From Hippopus hippopus (lineage: Eukaryota; Mollusca; Bivalvia; Cardiida; Cardiidae): a DNA stretch of 64,000 bases. Where the stretch lies: assembly GCA_946811185.2 (NCBI GenBank), contig OX328112.1, positions 3,162,001-3,226,000 on the forward strand. Reading direction: 5' to 3'. Both the position numbers and the translations under genes were made by a program. Of the stretch, positions 32,083-41,981 are shown piece by piece (positions within the stretch are counted from its first letter, which is position 1; each line of letters opens with the position of its first letter). A model generated the notes under the pieces. The model searched no databases and was not told the origin of the DNA. It worked only from the letters and a program-made list of their open reading frames with translations.

Positions 32083-33395
32083 CACTGTGACCTTGACCTT
32101 TCGCGGATTAACCTTAAAATCGATAGGGATAATTTACACTCCAAGATGAATATCTGTACAGAATTTGAAGGACCTAGGTCAATTCTGTGTGTAGTTATCA
32201 TCTGGACAAGGTTTGGTCTATATATCATTAAGTTGAAGGCCACTGTGACCTTGACCTTTGATGGATTAATCTCAAAATCGATAGGGATAATTTACACTCC
32301 GAGATGAATATCTGTACAGAATTTGAAGAACCTATGTCAATTCTGTGTCTAGTTATCATCCAGACAAGGTTTGGTCTATATATCATTAAGTTGAAGGCCA
32401 CTGTGACCTTGACCTTTGATGGATTAATCTCAAAATTGATAGGGATCATTTACACTCCGAGATGAATATCTGTACAGAATTTGAAGAACCTACGTCAATT
32501 CTGTGTCTAGTTATCATCCGGACAAGGTTTGGTCTATATATCATTAAGTTGAAGGCCACTGTGGCCTTGACCTTTGATGGATTGATCTCAAAATCAATAG
32601 GGATCATCTACACTCCAAGACGCATATCTGTGCCAAATTTGACAAACCTAAGTCAATTCTGTGTCTAGTTATAATCCGGACAAGGTTTGGTCTATATATC
32701 AACATGTTGACGGTCAATGTGATCTTGACCTTCGACCGATTGACCTCAAAATCAATAGAGATCATCTACACTCCAAGACGCATGACTGTGCCAAATTTGA
32801 CGAGCCTAGGTCAATTCTGTGTCTAGTTATCATCCGGACAAGGTTTGGTCTATATATCAACATGTTGACGGTCACTGTGACCTTGACCTTTGACCGATTG
32901 ACCTCAAAATCAATAGGGATCATCTAAACTCCAAGACGCACGTCTGTGCCAAATTTGACGAACCTAGGTCAATTCTGTGTCTAGTTATCATCTGGACAAG
33001 GTTTGGTCTATATATCAACATGTTGACCATCACTGTGACCTTGACCTTTGACCGATTGACCTCAAAATCAATAGGGATCATCTACACTCCGAGACACATG
33101 TCTGTGGCAAATTTGACAAACCTAGGTCAATTCTGTGTCTAGTTATCATCCGGACAATGTTTGGTCTATATATCAACATGTTAACCATCACTGTGACCTT
33201 GACCTTCGACCAATTGACCTCAAAATCAATAGGGATCATGTACACTCCGAGACGCATGTCTGTGCCAAATTTGACAAACCTAGGTCAATTCTGTGTCTAG
33301 TTATCATCCGGACAAGAAAAGGTCTACCGACGGACTGACATTAGCAAAGCAATATACCCCCACTTCGTTGAAGGGGGGGGGGCATAATAAATACT
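32083..33395 (+). mobile_element. Tandem-array element with exact 158-bp period
   Basis: The CACTGTGACC register starts at 32083, 32241, 32399, 32557, 32715, 32873, 33031 and 33189, eight units exactly 158 bp apart without indels. The array closes with GTCTACCGACGGACTGAC, a hairpin CCCCCACTTCGTTGAAGGGG, and CATAATAA. Units 1-4 share TCATTAAGTTGAAGGCCAC and units 5-8 share TCAACATGTTGACGGTCAC or close variants, so two blocks of four were amplified separately. 158 is not a multiple of 3, so the open frames across it are fortuitous. Confidence 0.85.
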
Positions 33396-33712
33396 ATTGC
33401 ATCCCTCCAACGTTAACAGTCGTTTGTTTGGGAGCCGAAATAGCAGTCAACAAGGCTGCATGTTTGGTAAAATAAATGCAATGACCTGATTGGTCAAATA
33501 TCGATTTCCACAGATCCATGTATTTCTCTGTCAATGACTAACATTTGGACCGACCGAACGACAGATTGTCATCTCCACAAAAATTTCCATACTTTTAAAT
33601 GGTTTGATATAAATTCAAATGTATTTAATCACCTGCTTAGTTTACATTTGGCCTTTATTGTTACTTCAAAGATTTTCACCTTCTTCCCTCAGCTCTGGAA
33701 TGCTGCAAAATT
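33396..33712. other. Non-coding stretch
   Basis: It contains TTTCCATACTTTTAAATGG (33586), also present near 10469. No gene is seen. Confidence 0.4.
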
Positions 33713-33716
33713 TTAA

Positions 33717-34190
33717 CCCTTTACCACACAATCCAAAGTTTAATGACCCTGTGGAAATAGGCTTTCAAAAACATTGTGGGATAAGAAAAACATGCTAGTA
33801 ACCAGCATTTTCTGCTTTTCCCACAATGTTTCCAAGTCTTTCCTAGACATATTTAAACATTTGAAACACAATTTGATTAGTCTTCAGCAAATACTTTCAA
33901 TATAAAAGGAACTAGGCTTGAAAACATTGTGGGAAAAGGAGAAAATGCTAGTAAACAGCATTTTCTCCTTTTCCTACCATGTTTTGTACCCTTTCTCAGA
34001 CATAAGCAAACATTTAAGCCACATTTAATTAGTTACCTGCAAATGCTTAAAATATGGTTACCAGCAGTTTCTCCTTTTCACACAATGTTTCCAACCCTTT
34101 CTAAGATATTTTAAAAATTTGAGCCACATTTGATCAGTCTTCTGCACTATGGTTCAGATTCAGACGGGTCTAAGTATTTGTCGTTTAGTA
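33717..34190 (+). mobile_element. Family A trimer
   Basis: One left terminus (after TTAA at 33713-33716) and one right terminus-like end (TTAGTAGTGAG, 34184) enclose three successive hairpin/interior units, around 33790, 33940 and 34050. The second begins at GGCTTGAAAACATTGTGGG, and the third keeps only its right arm (GGTTACCAGCAGTTTCTCC). The outer termini are not repeated between units. Confidence 0.75.
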
Positions 34191-34207
34191 GTGAGTTCAC
34201 CCTTTAA

Positions 34208-34429
34208 CCCTTTACCAAACAATCCCTGGTTTTAACGACACTGAAGAAGAAGCCTTCTGAAAACATTGTGGCAAAAGGAGAAAATGCTGGTAGCCAGCAT
34301 TTTCTCCTTTTCCCGCAATGTTTTCTACTCTTCCAAAGTCAAGTTTTAATTTTTTGAGTCATGTTTATTCTGTTGTCTGCTAAATGCTTTCAGTTTAGAA
34401 AAATCTAAAATTTGTCATTTGGTAAAGAG
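34208..34429 (+). mobile_element. Family A TTAA MITE, complete (222 bp)
   Basis: TTAA lies at 34204-34207 and 34430-34433. The palindrome centre is GGTAGCC, which breaks the symmetry by one base. The right TTAA is immediately followed by the next copy. Confidence 0.92.
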
Positions 34430-34433
34430 TTAA

Positions 34434-34696
34434 GGCAAAAGCCGACTTTTAACGACCCTGGGCAAGAAGCATTTTGAAAATATTGTGGGAAAAGAGGAAA
34501 ATTCTCCTTTTCTTACAATGTTTTCTACTGCATTGGAAAAAAATTGCATCATTTGAGCAACATTCCAACTGTCGTCTGGAAATGCTTTCAATTTAGACAA
34601 GTCTAACTATTGAATTTGGACAAGTCTAAGTATTCAATTTGGACAAGTCTAACTATAAAATTTAGACAAGTCTAAGTACTGTCATGTGGTACAGGA
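34434..34696 (+). mobile_element. Family A MITE with a 23-bp internal repeat
   Basis: The left terminus is missing, the two arms are fused at GGAAAATTCTCC, and the subterminal segment AATTTRGACAAGTCTAASTAT is repeated at 34590, 34613, 34636 and 34659. The right end TGTGGTACAGG precedes a TTAA (34697-34700) shared with the family B element that follows. Confidence 0.8.
34590..34681 (+). repeat. Four 23-bp tandem units in a MITE end
   Basis: The period is exactly 23 bp. The units alternate at one base (CTAACTAT, CTAAGTAT, CTAACTAT, CTAAGTAC), so a two-unit block was probably duplicated. Confidence 0.9.
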
Positions 34697-34700
34697 TTAA

Positions 34701-34896
34701 CCCTTGGTACACTCAATAAATCCTATCAGATGTTTTCATGACCCCACAAAATGCAATTCCATGGTTGCCATCTGTCTAAAGTGATTCAGCAAAGCAGAGA
34801 GTGTAGATCAGAGATCAGGTTGCTTATTTTATGCTGTCTGATTGTGATCTACACAGGCCACAAAGGCAACTACATTTGTGAAAGCCTCTGTAAGGG
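34701..34896 (+). mobile_element. Family B TTAA MITE, complete (196 bp)
   Basis: TTAA lies at 34697-34700 and 34897-34900. The left end is CCCTTGGTACACTC and the right end CTCTGTAAGGG. The core is an imperfect palindrome of GTGTAGATCAGAGATCAGG with CTGATTGTGATCTACAC. Confidence 0.85.
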
Positions 34897-34971
34897 TTAA
34901 AGTTTGAGGTACATGTATATAAAAGTGTCTTGGGTAACCCTTATCCTGCTGTATAAGTTAACCCTATACCA

Positions 34972-35182
34972 AACAACAAAATTTTAGACTGGTCCAAATT
35001 GAAAATACTTGCAGACAACAAAATAAACATAACTCAAAACTTGAAATTTGTTTCCAGCATGGTAGAAAACATTGTGGGAAAAGGAGAAAATGCTGGTTAC
35101 CAGCATTTTCTCCTTTTGCCACAATATTTTCAAAAGGCTTCTATCTCAGGGTTGTAAAAACCAGAGATTGTTTGATAAAGGG
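34972..35182 (-). mobile_element. Family A TTAA MITE, inverted, complete (211 bp)
   Basis: TTAA lies at 34968-34971 and 35183-35186. The left end is CCCTATACCAAACAACAAAA. The palindrome is intact around a T except CTTTTGCC in the right arm. Confidence 0.9.
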
Positions 35183-35249
35183 TTAAATGAAATTTTCAAG
35201 CTGACATTAACAACCCAAATACATGTATTGCTTTTACAAAGCTATTGTC

Positions 35250-35542
35250 TTGTGGGGGAGGGGGGAAAATTTGCACAGTATGTAGTCTGATCTTGATCTA
35301 CACTACCCACAAAAGGTCACTGAGCCATTACTGGCCACCTAAATGTTAACCCTTTACCACACAATCCAGAGTTTTACCCTTATCCTGAAAAATAATTAAC
35401 ATGAAACTTTCAAGTCAATAGTAAAAAACTCAAATAGTGCTTTTCCAAAGATATTTTTTTTTGGAAAATAATCTCCTGATCAGACAGAGTAGATCCAAGA
35501 TCAGATTGCATGTTCTATGCAGTCTGATCTTGATCTATACCC
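35250..35542. mobile_element. Family B fragments
   Basis: Two pieces are present. One (about 35270-35344) has AGTCTGATCTTGATCTACAC and ends at TTAA 35345-35348. The other (about 35480-35540) has the palindrome CCAAGATCAGATTGCATG facing CTATGCAGTCTGATCTTG. A 45-bp family A left end (35349-35390) lies between them. Confidence 0.6.
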
Positions 35543-35757
35543 TTTACCACACAATCCCAGGTGTTAGCAACCATGAGAAAAAAGCCTTTTGGAAACATTG
35601 TGGAAAGAGAAGAAAATGCTGGTAACCAGCCTTTTCTTCTTTCCCACAATGTTTTTTACCCCTATTACAAATTCCATCATTTGAGATACATTTCAAATTG
35701 TCGTCTGCAAATGCTTGCAATTGTGACAGGACTACATTTTTGTTGTGTGGTAAAGAG
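35543..35757 (+). mobile_element. Family A MITE, complete but TTAA lost
   Basis: The left end CCTTTACCACACAATCCC directly follows family B sequence. The right end GTGTGGTAAAGAG precedes CTAA. Both arms share AAAGA(G)AAGAAAA in place of AAAAGGAGAAAA. Confidence 0.85.
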
Positions 35758-36045
35758 CTAATAATTGATAACAGTCTAAACATGTTTAGTTTGAATAAAG
35801 GGTTACACATGTATGAGTGAGTGTTTTCAGTAGAACTATTGGGTGTGAATTTCTCCAGGTTTTGGATCTGGATTAGACCCTCTTGTTATGCAATATGATT
35901 TGACTTGTGGCCACTATCCATACACACAGACATATACATACTTTGAATGAACAGCTGTTTTATGATACATCTAGATGATTTTAACAGCAGCTGGTGCTAG
36001 AAATGGGTACTGTAGATCAAGAAGGTTCAACAGGTAATTTCTGCT
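35758..36045. other. Non-coding stretch
   Basis: Nothing supported. Confidence 0.4.
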
Positions 36046-36049
36046 TTAA

Positions 36050-36636
36050 CTCTTTACCAAACGACAAAATTTTAGACCTCTCCAAATTGAAAGCATTTAC
36101 AGACGACAAAATAAATGTGACTCAAAAACTGAAATTCATTTAGTAGAAAACATCGTGGGAAAAGGAGAAAATGCTGGTCACCAGCATTTTCTCCTTTTCC
36201 CACAATGTTTTCAAAATCTTTCTTTCTCAGGGTCATTAAAAGTTAATTCTTAACCACACAGTTTCACATTTTAATGACCTCGAGAAAGCTACCTTTTGAT
36301 AACATTATGGAAAATAAGGAAAATGCTGGTAACCAGTATTTTCTCCTTTTCCCACAATAGTCTCTACCCTTCCTGAAACAAATTTCTGTTTCTGAGTCAC
36401 ATTTAAAATGTTGTGAATTCGGACAAGCTCTAAAATTATGTTGTTTGGTATTCTTTACCAAATGTCACCATTTTGGATTTGTCTGAAGTCAAAGCATGTG
36501 CAGACAACAAACTCAATGTTGCTGAATTGGTAGGATTTGTTCTGGAAAGAAGCTAGAAATCATTATAGGAAAAGGAGAAATTGTTGATTACCAGCATTTT
36601 TCCTTTTCCCAAAATGATTTCAAAAACTATCTTCCT
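36050..36636. mobile_element. Head-to-tail cluster of three family A copies
   Basis: An inverted copy (36050-36242) starts after TTAA (36046-36049), has a GGTCACC centre and lacks its far end. A direct copy (36254-36450) follows, starting CCACACAGTTTCAC and ending TTGTTTGGTA. A second inverted, diverged copy (36455-36636) runs from CTTTACCAAATGTCACC to the TTAA at 36637. Each junction has lost part of a terminus. Confidence 0.75.
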
Positions 36637-36640
36637 TTAA

Positions 36641-36859
36641 CTCTTTACCAAACGAGAAAATTTTAGACCAGTCCAAATTGAAAGCATTTGCAGACGACAG
36701 AATAAATGTGGCTGAAAAATTGAAATTTGGTTTGGGAAGGGTAGAAAACATTGTGGGAAAAGGAGAAAATGCTGGTTAGCATTTTCTCCTTTTCCCACAA
36801 TGTTTTCAAAAGGCTTTTTTTCTCAGCGTCGTTAAAAGTCGGGATTGTGTGGTAAAGGG
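36641..36859 (-). mobile_element. Family A TTAA MITE, inverted, complete (219 bp)
   Basis: TTAA lies at 36637-36640 and 36860-36863. The hairpin centre reads AATGCTGGTTAGCATTTTC, so the right arm lost the ACC that pairs with GGT. Confidence 0.9.
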
Positions 36860-36969
36860 TTAAGGTTATTCAAAGTCTGGATTGCTAGAAAAGAAAAAAA
36901 CTGTTGATTATCACTATTTTCTTCTTTTTCAAAATGCTGTCAAAAGCCTTCTACCTTCAAGTTTGTTAA

Positions 36970-37186
36970 CCCTTTACCACACAATCCCTTGTTTTAATGA
37001 CCCTGAGGAAGAAGTCATTTGAAAATATTGCAGAAAAAGGAGAAAATGCTGATAACCAGCATTTTCTCCTTTTTCCACAATTTTTTCTATCTTATCAGAG
37101 AAATCAGGCTCATTTGTACTAATTTTTATTTTTTGGCGTGCAGATGTTTTGAATTGCAGAGAGTCTAAAATTTGTGTGGAAAAGGG
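36970..37186 (+). mobile_element. Family A TTAA MITE, complete (217 bp)
   Basis: TTAA lies at 36966-36969 and 37187-37190. Its interior (AATCAGGCTCATTTGTACTAA) is closest to the decayed copy at 11520, marking an older subfamily. Confidence 0.88.
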
Positions 37187-37216
37187 TTAAAACTTGGGAT
37201 TGTCTGGTAAAAGGTT

Positions 37217-37697
37217 ACTTCTTTACCAAATAACAAAATTTTTGAATGTCTAAATACATTTAGCATGTGCGGACAACATATTTAGTGTTGCTAAAATTGA
37301 TTGTATTGGAGTTTAACGCTGTTTCAATAGCTTTGGTCATATCCTGGTGGTCAGTGCACCTATGCATGTGTTTCCTTGCTCTCTCAGTCCAGTACTGATA
37401 CAACTTTTTTTCCAAGTCACTGACTACTTTTCTCACATGCATCAGAGGTGAGATGGGAAATTTCGCTGTAAAGAAAGTTTGCCTCAACCTGGTATTGATC
37501 TGGTGACCACAGGTCATGAGTCAAATATGATAACCACTCAGCTGCCTGAGCTGGCATTGCTGAAATGGAAGGATTTGTCATAGAAAGGCTAGAAAACATT
37601 ATTGGAAAAGGAGTAATTGCTGATTAGCATTTCTCTTTTTCCCACAATGATTTCAAAAGCTGTCTTCCTTCTTCTTGAAATTGTTTAGTAAAGGGTT
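37217..37697 (-). mobile_element. Family A MITE split by an S1 SINE
   Basis: The left part (37217-37299) starts CTTTACCAAATAAC and resembles the copy at 36455 (TGTGCGGACAACATA against TGTGCAGACAACAAA). The right part (37569-37697) carries both arms and TTTAGTAAAGGG. The SINE lies between them. Confidence 0.75.
37300..37556 (-). mobile_element. S1 SINE, full length (257 bp)
   Basis: The flanks TTGCTAAAATTG (37288-37299) and TTGCTGAAATGG (37557-37568) form a 12-bp target duplication with two mismatches. The minus-strand head is tRNA-like (CAGCTGAGTGGTTATCATAT). The body motif GTAGTCAGTGACTTGG is shared with the copy at 16092-16359. Confidence 0.85.
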
Positions 37698-37831
37698 TAT
37701 TCTTCTTTAGTATGGAAATAATAGCTTTCACGACAGTAGTTGGATTTGCCGCCAATGTAGATCAAGATCAGACTACACAAACATTCTGAACAATAGTAAC
37801 CCAGAAATTGCAATTATTTGAATCTTATTAA

Positions 37832-38030
37832 CCCTTAGGCTGATAAGTGTGACTGACGCTGACCCTTTGTGGACCGTGTAGATCAAGATCAGACTGCACA
37901 GAATGTGCAGTCTGATCTTGGATCTACAATGTCTGAGAAAGAGGTATCATTTTCCAAAACATAGCTTTGAAATAGTATTAATTGGTTGTTTAGCATCGAA
38001 TTGAAAATCAGTTATTTAGCAGGATAAGGG
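37832..38030 (+). mobile_element. Family B TTAA MITE, complete (199 bp), reference copy
   Basis: TTAA lies at 37828-37831 and 38031-38034. The ends are CCCTTAGGCTGATAA and TTTAGCAGGATAAGGG. The palindrome arms are 37877-37900 and 37904-37928 (TGTAGATCAAGATCAGACTG and its inverse with one extra G), around a 3-base loop. Confidence 0.88.
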
Positions 38031-38034
38031 TTAA

Positions 38035-38311
38035 AATTTTGTAGGCTGAAAATTGTTGTTGTGTTTATTCTATGCTCTAGCAGACTTCACGAAATATCCA
38101 AATTTTTCACAGAACAGTGGTTCTGGTTAACTTCAAATCTTTACCAGACCAAACCAAATTTTACTGGACCGAAAATATGGCCATATAAAATACCTAGCGG
38201 GGATCCAATTTTAATGATATGCAACCCAGATTTACGTTAGCCAACAGTGTTCTGTCAAGGATTTCAAAAAGTGGAGACAAATGTCTCACTCATCCAGAAA
38301 ACTTTGAGACA
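38035..38311. other. Non-coding stretch
   Basis: Nothing supported. Confidence 0.4.
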
Positions 38312-38940
38312 TTTTTATGCTCCCCGAAGGGGGAGTCGCAGCTTCGTTCGTCCGTCCGTCCTTCCTTCCTTCCGTCTTCTGTCTGTCCGTCCGAAGCCAT
38401 TTCTCCCCCTGGACCAAATTGGATGAAACTTCATATATGAACTCTTTAGGATATTGCGCCAATGACTTTTTCTCGGTTTTCCAATTTGAAGCTGTGTCAT
38501 GGGAAAAAGGTTTTTTTTTGTAAAATTCCAATTCTTACTAACATCTCCTTCAGTTTTCGTCAAAATTTCATGAAACTTCACATTTATATTGTTTGTTAAA
38601 AGTTTCACCATGTGCCCTTATTTTTTTTATCTATGCAAAACCATGTTATGGGAAAAGGGTGCTTAATGTCTTATAAGTTATTGCCCTCCGTAAATTTTAA
38701 CTTTGGTTTTTTTTGTCCAGGGCATAACTTAGAAAGTATAGAAGGTAGTAACTTCAAACTTCACACACAGATAGATCACATAAAGGAGAAGTGTGCAATG
38801 TACAAGAACCATAACTCTTTGCCATTTATTTTTGGGGTTATTGCCTTTTTTAAATTTTAACTTGAAATTTTTGTCGAGCGAAAACTTCCAAAGTAAAAAA
38901 GCTAGTAACTCCAAACTTCATAATTATACAAACAGGCCAC
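38312..38940 (-). mobile_element. Tandem-array element with CCCCGAAGGGG hairpin, minus strand
   Basis: The minus-strand 3-prime end is CTCCCCCTTCGGGGAGCATA, with a GGACGGACGGACGAACGAAG block just inside it (38342-38375). Further in are diverged units that share AACTTCAAACTTCACACACA and AGAACCATAACTCT with the array at 42905-43560. The layout (GACGGAC block, hairpin, CATAA) matches the 158-bp element at 32083. Confidence 0.65.
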
Positions 38941-38945
38941 ATTAA

Positions 38946-39500
38946 AGGGCAAATCAACAAGTTTCAGATATGGTTAATTTTCAAATCTACACTTATCAAA
39001 TGGTAACCTGGTAATGTTGTAATTAGAAAAAAAAATTAGTAAAAGTATTTTTTCAATCATATTTCTGCTTATTAATTTTTATTGCATCACTTATCTCCCT
39101 TACTTATTGTTGCGTCCCTTGATTTGTGACGTCGTAGGAGAGCTTGTTTCAATATGGACGTTGTTTATGATAGTGAACTGAGCAATACTGAAGAAGAAGA
39201 AATAGACGATTCTGGGCCGGAAAGGCTGTACATGTACGAGCCAGTTTTTAAAAAAAACTTATTAAGATTCTGATGATGAGGATAAAAGTAACTTTTTGCC
39301 CACTGAGGATGAAAATGACGATGTTGTGCCGGACTTTTCAACGTGTTGAGTATCGTGCGCTATTGAAATACGTCTGTTACCCAGCGAACTTCGCTTACAG
39401 AAATATTACTCTATACATGACTGAATTAAGTGTATGGCATAAACTTTGTTTCACGTGAAGCATTTTCAGTAGATTAACGGGCGGAATTAAACAAAAAAAA
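38946..39500 (+). mobile_element. Candidate 5-prime end of a TTAA-type coding transposon
   Basis: After TTAA (38942-38945) the sequence AGGGCAAATCAAC starts a leader that reaches CACTTATCTCCC (39091) and TGACGTCG (39127), and then the acidic ORF at 39154. The inverse of 42477-42671 has the same order: TTAA, AGTGCAAATCC, CACTTATCTCCC, TGACGTCA, and then a THAP frame. The shared leader suggests related elements. The far end was not found. Confidence 0.35.
39154..39345 (+). pseudogene. Acidic ORF remnant
   Basis: An ATG opens a 39-codon frame beginning MDVVYDSELSNTEEEE and ending RLYMYEPVFKK near a run of seven A. In the next frame over, the reading continues DSDDEDKSNFLPTEDEN and then DVVPDFST, followed by a TGA. 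The acidic stretch after a YMYEP-like motif resembles, from memory, N-termini of mollusc and cnidarian proteins with P2X7-like or SWIM domains. This is a weak identification. A frameshift at the A run and at least two stops make it a pseudogene. Confidence 0.35.
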
Positions 39501-40273
39501 AAAAAGGACTGTTTCAAGACAGTTCCACGACAAGACAGTTCCTCGACACTTTTGAAAACATTTCCCCGACACTTTAGGTTCATGTCAAATAACCTTTTTC
39601 TTGACTTTTACGATTGATAATCGTGAGATGTTAGTTCTAACTATTTGTTGATGGATCCTTGTTGATATTTGTACCTTGTAAAGAATTCTGTAAACATTGA
39701 CGGGTACAAGTTTATTCTCTCATGGGTGAAGGATTACACAATAAATCACGATTTTCATGAGAACAGGAATATTTTGAAATGCTGTTAACCAGCATGAAAT
39801 TTGATAAAAGAATATGTTCCGAGATTATTAAGAGTTAATTCTCAAAATTATTTTGAAAATTATTTTAGTTGTATTTCTTACCATACAGAAATACATGAAC
39901 ATCAGAGAGAGGGAGACGGGACCTACCTGTGTGAAATACTTTTTCGCTGTTTACCTTGTCCACATGATCCATTCAATGCAAAAATTTATCATACATGTAT
40001 AGCTATTGTATGTTCCATATAGAGCTTCTCTGTGAAAGTCTTAAACTCTGAATTGTAAGCCGTGGGAAAGGATAGTGTAAATTTGTTCAGTTCTTGTTTG
40101 TCTTGTGCAAATTGTTTCAATTTGGGTAAGTCTCAAATTGGTCTACTAGGGACTGAGCGGTTAATACTGACATTCCGGTCAAATTGCAGTATAGACGACT
40201 TCAGATTCATTGTAAAAACATAGAAAAAGCTGGTAACTATCAGTTGGTCCTTTATCCACAATATTTTCTATTT
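39501..40273. other. Non-coding stretch
   Basis: No supported gene. A short run of GACAGTTCC(A/T)CGAC repeats lies at 39518-39550. Confidence 0.4.
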
Positions 40274-40277
40274 TTAA

Positions 40278-40502
40278 CTCTTTACCAAACAACAAAATAT
40301 TAAACAGGTCCAAATTGAAATCACTTGCAGACGACAAAATAAAGTTAAATATTTCAAAAATTGAAATTTGTTTCCAGCAGAGCAGAAAACATTGTGGTAA
40401 AAGGAGAAAATGCTGGCTGCAAGCATTATCTCCTTTTCCTACAATGTTTTTAAAAGGCCTCTGTCTCAGGGTCGTAAAAACTAGGGATTGATTGGTAAAG
40501 GG
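40278..40502 (-). mobile_element. Family A TTAA MITE, inverted, complete (225 bp)
   Basis: TTAA lies at 40274-40277 and 40503-40506. The hairpin centre is GCTGGCTGCAAGC, with paired changes TATCTCC and GTAAAAGG off the consensus. Confidence 0.9.
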
Positions 40503-40624
40503 TTAAATATAAATCCCACAAATTGGGCACGAGTTCCGGTTTAGTTCCCAGGAAGCAGTATCCAAAGAGATTAGTACGAGTTGTATGAACTTGTTTCTCA
40601 AGAGATGTAAAATACATGTTTAAA

Positions 40625-40851
40625 TTGTTACCAAACGTCAAATTTATTGACTCAACCGAATTGAAAGCATTTGGAGTCAACAAATTAAATTTTACTCACA
40701 TGATTGGACTTGTCCTTGATGGGGTAGAAAACATTGTAGAAAAAAGGAGAAAATACTGGCTACCAGCATTTTCTCCTTTACCCACAATGTTTTCAAAAGG
40801 TTTTTCCTTCTTCACCAGGGTTGTTAAAACAAAGGATTGTTTGGTAAAGGG
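40625..40851 (-). mobile_element. Family A MITE, inverted, near complete
   Basis: The left end starts at GTTACCAAACGTCAAATT with the first bases lost. The right end TTTGGTAAAGGG precedes TTAA (40852-40855). The hairpin GCTGGCTACCAGC is nearly symmetric. Confidence 0.85.
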
Positions 40852-40855
40852 TTAA

Positions 40856-41935
40856 ACTAAGTTAAACTAAATTCCAATAAACAATCACATTTTATGGGTC
40901 ATATTTAAATGCTGTGGATTTGAAATATTCTAATTTTTTATCATTTGGGTAAGGGTTAGGCTAAATCCTTACACAGATGGCAGAACTTTAGACTTGTCCA
41001 CTCCACACCGAAAGTATTTGCAGACCACAGATCAAATGTGGCCTTGACAATAGGTTTGAGGGTAGAAAATATTGTAGGAAAAGAAGATAACTCTGGATAT
41101 CAGGACTTATTCCTTTTTTCACCCTGTCCTGAAAAGCCTTCTCCATTAGGGTGGTTGAAGGTCAGAATTTTGAGGTAAAAGGTAAAATAATTGGTCTGTG
41201 AGCCTGGTCAAAAACATTCTGTTTCCTAATTTTAAAATAAAAATGTGGTATTTTTAATTTTCTCACTTTTGTCTGATTATCAGAGAAAATACCTGTGTCA
41301 AATGTGCAATTTCAAAATTTTCATACTGACATGTTCAAAACATTTTTCTCAGTAGCCTGTCTAGAAGACATAATATGGATAGGAAAAAGGAAATATCCAC
41401 AAATCAAAATTGTATAGATAGAAAACAAAATTTGTTCAAAATGCATGTAAGTTGTCAAATCATTTTTCAAAGAGAAGTAGTGTATGGGATAAAAGCTGTA
41501 ACATGGGTTTACTGTCACAAACAAACATTACAGTGTAAAGGGGTGAGGTATGCAAATGTTATATAATCATTTCCTGTATTGTTTCAACTGGTGGGTGATG
41601 AATTAACATTTATGACCATGACTAGGGGTAGCCAGATACTGACTTCACCCTTTACCATACAAACCCTAGATCTGGTTTCCAATACCCAAAGAAAGAGTGT
41701 TTGAAAAACAGTGTGGGAAGAAAATGATGTTTACTCTTCAAAGAATGATTATTATCCCTTGAAAGTTTACATCATTTGAACAATGTCGACTTTGTTATTT
41801 GCAAAATTTATGTTATGAATTTGGATGAATCTGTAATTTTGTTAAATGTTGAAATCATTTGGAAAAGGGAGAAAATGGCAGCAATTTCTCCTTTGTTCAG
41901 AATGAAGCGATAATGTAGAAAAGGGTAAAATAGTA
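40856..41935. repeat. Decayed family A fragments in non-coding DNA
   Basis: The outline of the family survives at 40965-41185 (AACTTTAGACTTGTCC, TATTGTAGGAAAAG) and 41650-41930 (CCCTTTACCATACAAACCC, then GGGAGAAAATGGCAGC with TTTCTCC). No complete copy and no gene. Confidence 0.5.
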
Positions 41936-41981
41936 CGAATAACAATTTCATGTATTCAATTTCAAGAAAAAAAGAAATTAC

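Noticed and set aside
32035..32927. Overlapping plus-strand frames with similar peptides (NICTEFE, ILCLVIIRTRFGLYI)
   Set aside because: Products of the 158-bp array. The frame shifts by 2 every unit.
29690..33395. CRISPR-like direct repeats
   Set aside because: Units are contiguous, 145-158 bp, with no short repeat/unique spacer alternation and no cas genes, in a eukaryotic context.
38317..38611. Overlapping frames on both strands at the GTCCGTCCGTCC block
   Set aside because: Low-complexity GGAC repeats near an array-element end. No coding signal.
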